Source: Plasmopara viticola (lineage: Eukaryota > Oomycota > Peronosporomycetes > Peronosporales > Peronosporaceae). Taken from it: a DNA stretch of 64,000 nucleotides. The stretch covers positions 1 through 64,000 of the forward strand of contig MBPM02000199.1 of the NCBI GenBank assembly GCA_001695595.3, written 5' to 3'. Shown here piece by piece: positions 60,901 to 64,000 of this stretch; the stretch's first letter is position 1, and each line of letters opens with the position of its first letter. Position numbers and translations under genes: made by a program. Below the pieces are notes generated by a model. It ran no database searches. It saw only the letters and a list, made by a program, of their open reading frames with translations, and was not told the origin of the DNA.

Positions 60901-63900
60901 CGCATATATCTTTCAAATCCTTAGTTTGAAACTTCTTGCTACCTCAAAGCTAATTATAACATTATCTTCGCCTGCCGGACAACAGTCGTCAGAGAGCCGT
61001 GAACCGGATTCCTATCGGTAGTTTACTTGCAGTGCGAGACAATCCACAGCTAACACTTTTACAAGTGGCCGTGGGGTATTCAGCGAATACTAATTACTCT
61101 ATATGTGTGAAACTTACTTGATCGGAACAGAGCCTATTTTTTTTGTAAATAGAATAACAGAGAAATTAAAGTCGGTACAGCGCATATGCTAGTGATGTCC
61201 GAATACCTAAAAGGTGAAGAAGGAAACAGTCAGCTACGCAAAGAATGTGTTATCCAGTGTGGCCTTTCATACCAACCTTCAGTGTAAGAATGATTTAAGC
61301 TTATCTGTTTTGACGGCCGAATACACGTGGTTTTGAAGACTGCACTTTATATATAATCGCAAGGTGCACATTTTGAATATCCACGCTTGTGCTAGGTATC
61401 ATGACAAGCTAGAAAGCCGCTTTCAAGGTGCTGCTGCACAATCGCTTAAGGCATGCAAAGCTGGGTGCGGGTGAGGCTATGACATGGCAGAAGTACAAGT
61501 GCGGCGTTAGATTAACGAAAAGATTTTTCTTCTCGGCGTCTGTGTTCGATGTTCTGAATCAAAGATGTGCAGAATTTTTACGCTTGTAGAAATACGCGAT
61601 CAGCCAAAAAGTAAAGGAACCTAGATCTCTAAAGCGTCGGTGTAAACATAGTTGCGGGGGCTAGACAACTTTAGCTCGCTGTGAATGAAGCTCTACGATT
61701 TTAACGGGGCTGACAATAGATCAAGGTAAGACTGTGACCGAGTCGTTATACATCAAATTTGAAGCAAACGATGTCGTTTCCTGGAAAATGACTAAAATTG
61801 GAAGCATCAAAGCGATAACTTCGTGCGATCGTCGAATAATCGAGCCGATTTATTATTATCTCTACAAGAGACAATATAATTCGATAGATGATCGCGCGAG
61901 TGGAATGGTGATGCATCAAGTCTAGTAAATGTTTTAGACGACGCAGATGCTTGTATCATGATAAAGTATGGGCTATTTAATGCATTGTAAAAAATGAGCG
62001 TTACACTCACCTCAACACAAAAAGTCAGAAGAACATCGTCAACGCGTCCGCAACCCAGAAAGCCTACGGACGAAAATAGATCCCCTGTGACTCGCGTCGG
62101 CGCAAGACTATGCTCTCGTCGGGTATGCGACTGCGTCTGCTAAATGACTGCAGCAAGCTGACTAAAATGTTATAAACGTCCTGATCGGCGCCCTAAGCTT
62201 ATGAAATTATGCCAAACTGAAAATCTAAGGGTTCATGAGATGTTCACCGTAGACAGTTCAGAACCTGTTTTTTAAAAGATTAATCTGAGTATTTTTAATG
62301 TCTTGATCGTGTCGATCGAGATGTTAATGTAGGATCGTTAGACTAAATAGAAGCTAATATCCAGCGTACCGCTCAGGTAGTAGTACCCTTAGTAACTGAA
62401 TATGAGCGCCACGCTCAAGTGAGATGGAAGCCGAGTTAGCAAACTTACGAGGCAATAAGTGAGTACCAGTCGGACATATACATACAGTCTAATAAGAAAT
62501 TCTAATGGAAAATGCAATTTAAACTACATTAAATCAGATTATACGCTACAGAAGCCACATCGAACGCCAGCTTAAAGTAACATACCTAAAAAGGCAAACA
62601 TTTCCTAGCTCACTCGAGAGACTAGAGTGAGACAGCCGTTACGACTATTGTGTGCGTCGAAGTGCTTTCAATAAGTCACACGCAGGCTGTAAGTTTTATA
62701 AAGTGGTAAAAATGGAAGGACGCTATGGAAGTGGATATGATTGCGCTATAAAAAAAAGCAATCATTAACTTGTAACACAAAACACTATCGACGATAAGCA
62801 AGTCATAACATGCAAGTCGTTGTATACTTTGACGCACGAGGTGACACCAAGCGATATTAGGCCAGACTAGTCATTCGTAGATATTTGCAGCGCATAATTA
62901 ACACTATACACACACCCGCAATTCGATCTGAGCTTATGTAAGGTGTATTGTGCGCGTATATCTATAGGAATGTTTACGATCTAAAGCTAAGACTGCATTT
63001 TTAACAACGGTTTAAAAGTGTTGGGTACATACGTGGATTTGCTGATAGTTCACTACACATGTGTGCATATTATCATTTCTTAAAAGTCTCTGAAGCTTGT
63101 GACAACACGACTGAGACCAGATACAAATCAAGATTGGGCTCAAGTGTCATGACTTTGACTTAGGTCTCTCAGCCAGAAGAACAAAAGAGAAATTATCATA
63201 TTTACTGATTGTATACATTGACGAATGATGGGCTTTAACAATCTGTTTGCCGAAATGTGCAACAATTCGCCGTAAAAAGCGAGCTAGTGACATTATGAAG
63301 TATCGGCTGCTTATCTAAACTTTACTTGTAAAGTTACCGTTATCTATCTTCTGTTAGTGGCAGTACAAAAAAGAAGCGCTTAACCTATTTCGCATTAGAG
63401 TTTTCAACAATGTTGTGATACTTGATGCAGTGCACGTTGGAAAGACCAAAGCCTACCAAGTGCAATTCGATGCATCCATACCAAGGGCTTCTCAGTGTAC
63501 TGCACAACCTAATTTTGACGTCGAGTCCTATTACGTCAAAGCAAGTACATGTTTTATGAAGACAACGCCCATTACGCGATAGCCAAACGTGAGTTACGCT
63601 GCTTTTATACACATTTGCGGAGAAAGCTTATTGAGAGTCAGTCGTTGGGGGCGGCGAGCGAGCAAATTTGGTGAGGAGATGAAGTGTCAGCTGCTTTAGC
63701 AAATTAAACAGTAATATTAAATGGAGGGCTCTTACGAATCTTTTCTTGCTGAAGCCTATCTGGTGGATCTCAGCCATCTACTGCTACTCACCTGAAGACT
63801 CTTCTTTTTCTTTACTCCATTTGGCTTTAGAACATCATGAATTAATTTTGGCCAATAAGGTCTCTTGATTTCCAATGATCATGGGACACCTGGACCATTT

Positions 63901-64000
63901 TTCTGGTCTGGAACTGTACAATTGCCAATTTTTATATATAGTACTAGTGTATGTGTATTTCGGAAACATTAAATCATACGCGTAATAGCCGTTACCGACG
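60901..64000. other. Unassigned AT-rich sequence, no supported gene
   Basis: The longest open frames are 63-75 codons (61734-61925 plus, 61807-62010 minus, 63385-63612 minus). None shows a recognisable domain, signal peptide or repeated counterpart. The satellite blocks of families A and B/C are absent. A slightly GC-richer patch lies at about 62,040-62,120. No LTR termini, tRNA cloverleaf or telomere repeat were seen. The part nearest the Copia remnant (60,900-61,350) might be its worn 5' leader or LTR, given its position only. Confidence 0.6.

Noticed and set aside
60901..61350. 5' LTR of the Copia remnant
   Set aside because: The position fits, but no TG...CA ends, primer-binding site or second LTR could be found to support it.
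63385..63612. 75-codon minus-strand gene
   Set aside because: No recognisable domain, no homologous frame in the window, and a length expected by chance.
1..64000. Telomere or subtelomere
   Set aside because: No TTTAGGG or TTAGGG-type run on either strand, although subtelomeric position is not excluded.

Overview
No intact protein-coding gene, rRNA or tRNA gene can be supported in this window. About 58.6 of the 64 kb is tandemly repeated satellite DNA. The rest is a decayed Ty1/Copia retrotransposon and about 3 kb of unrecognised AT-rich sequence. The window is eukaryotic and nuclear. The best guess at the host is an oomycete, possibly a downy-mildew-like AT-rich genome, because the degenerate Copia gag, protease and integrase read like oomycete Copia elements. 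That is recognition from memory, not a search. The short open frames scattered through 1-58.6 kb recur at satellite periods and are by-products of the repeats.

Layout. (1) 1-16,748, satellite family A, very AT-rich. At 1-8,440 it is a regular array with a ~938-bp period. Each unit is a dimer of two related blocks (about 426 and 512 bp), and these are themselves built from 5 and 6 submonomers of 78-92 bp. At 8,441-15,080 the copies are diverged and single, and three of them carry a ~120-bp piece of mitochondrial cox1 (a NUMT). AT-rich palindromes lie at 14.3-14.44 kb. At 15,080-16,440 a different arrangement appears: near-identical 506-511-bp single units. (2) 16,749-58,592, satellite family B/C, a different ~570-640-bp monomer. 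B (to 25,324) has a long-short-short trimer higher-order repeat of ~1,778 bp. At 25,324 the array folds back on itself into a ~950-bp inverted segment. C (26,281-46,126) holds three near-identical copies of a 2,557-bp four-monomer higher-order repeat, then an alternating two-monomer (~1,260-1,280-bp) arrangement. The 46,127-54,790 block is more diverged and keeps B-like sequence, with a 1,867-bp trimer repeat. The block at 54,791-57,690 is inverted. A worn tail in the original orientation ends near 58,592. (3) 58,600-60,900, minus-strand Copia remnant: gag, zinc knuckle, protease, pre-integrase trace and integrase, with stops and frameshifts and no reverse transcriptase. A 48-bp palindrome lies inside it. 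(4) 60,900-64,000, no recognisable feature.

Interpretation. The most homogeneous repeats lie inside the block and the most diverged copies and orientation switches lie at its edges, as expected for an array turned over by unequal exchange. A large higher-order satellite next to a dead Copia element is a reasonable candidate for heterochromatin or pericentromere, but the sequence alone does not prove centromere function. Percent identities were not computed; statements of near identity come from reading aligned copies by eye.
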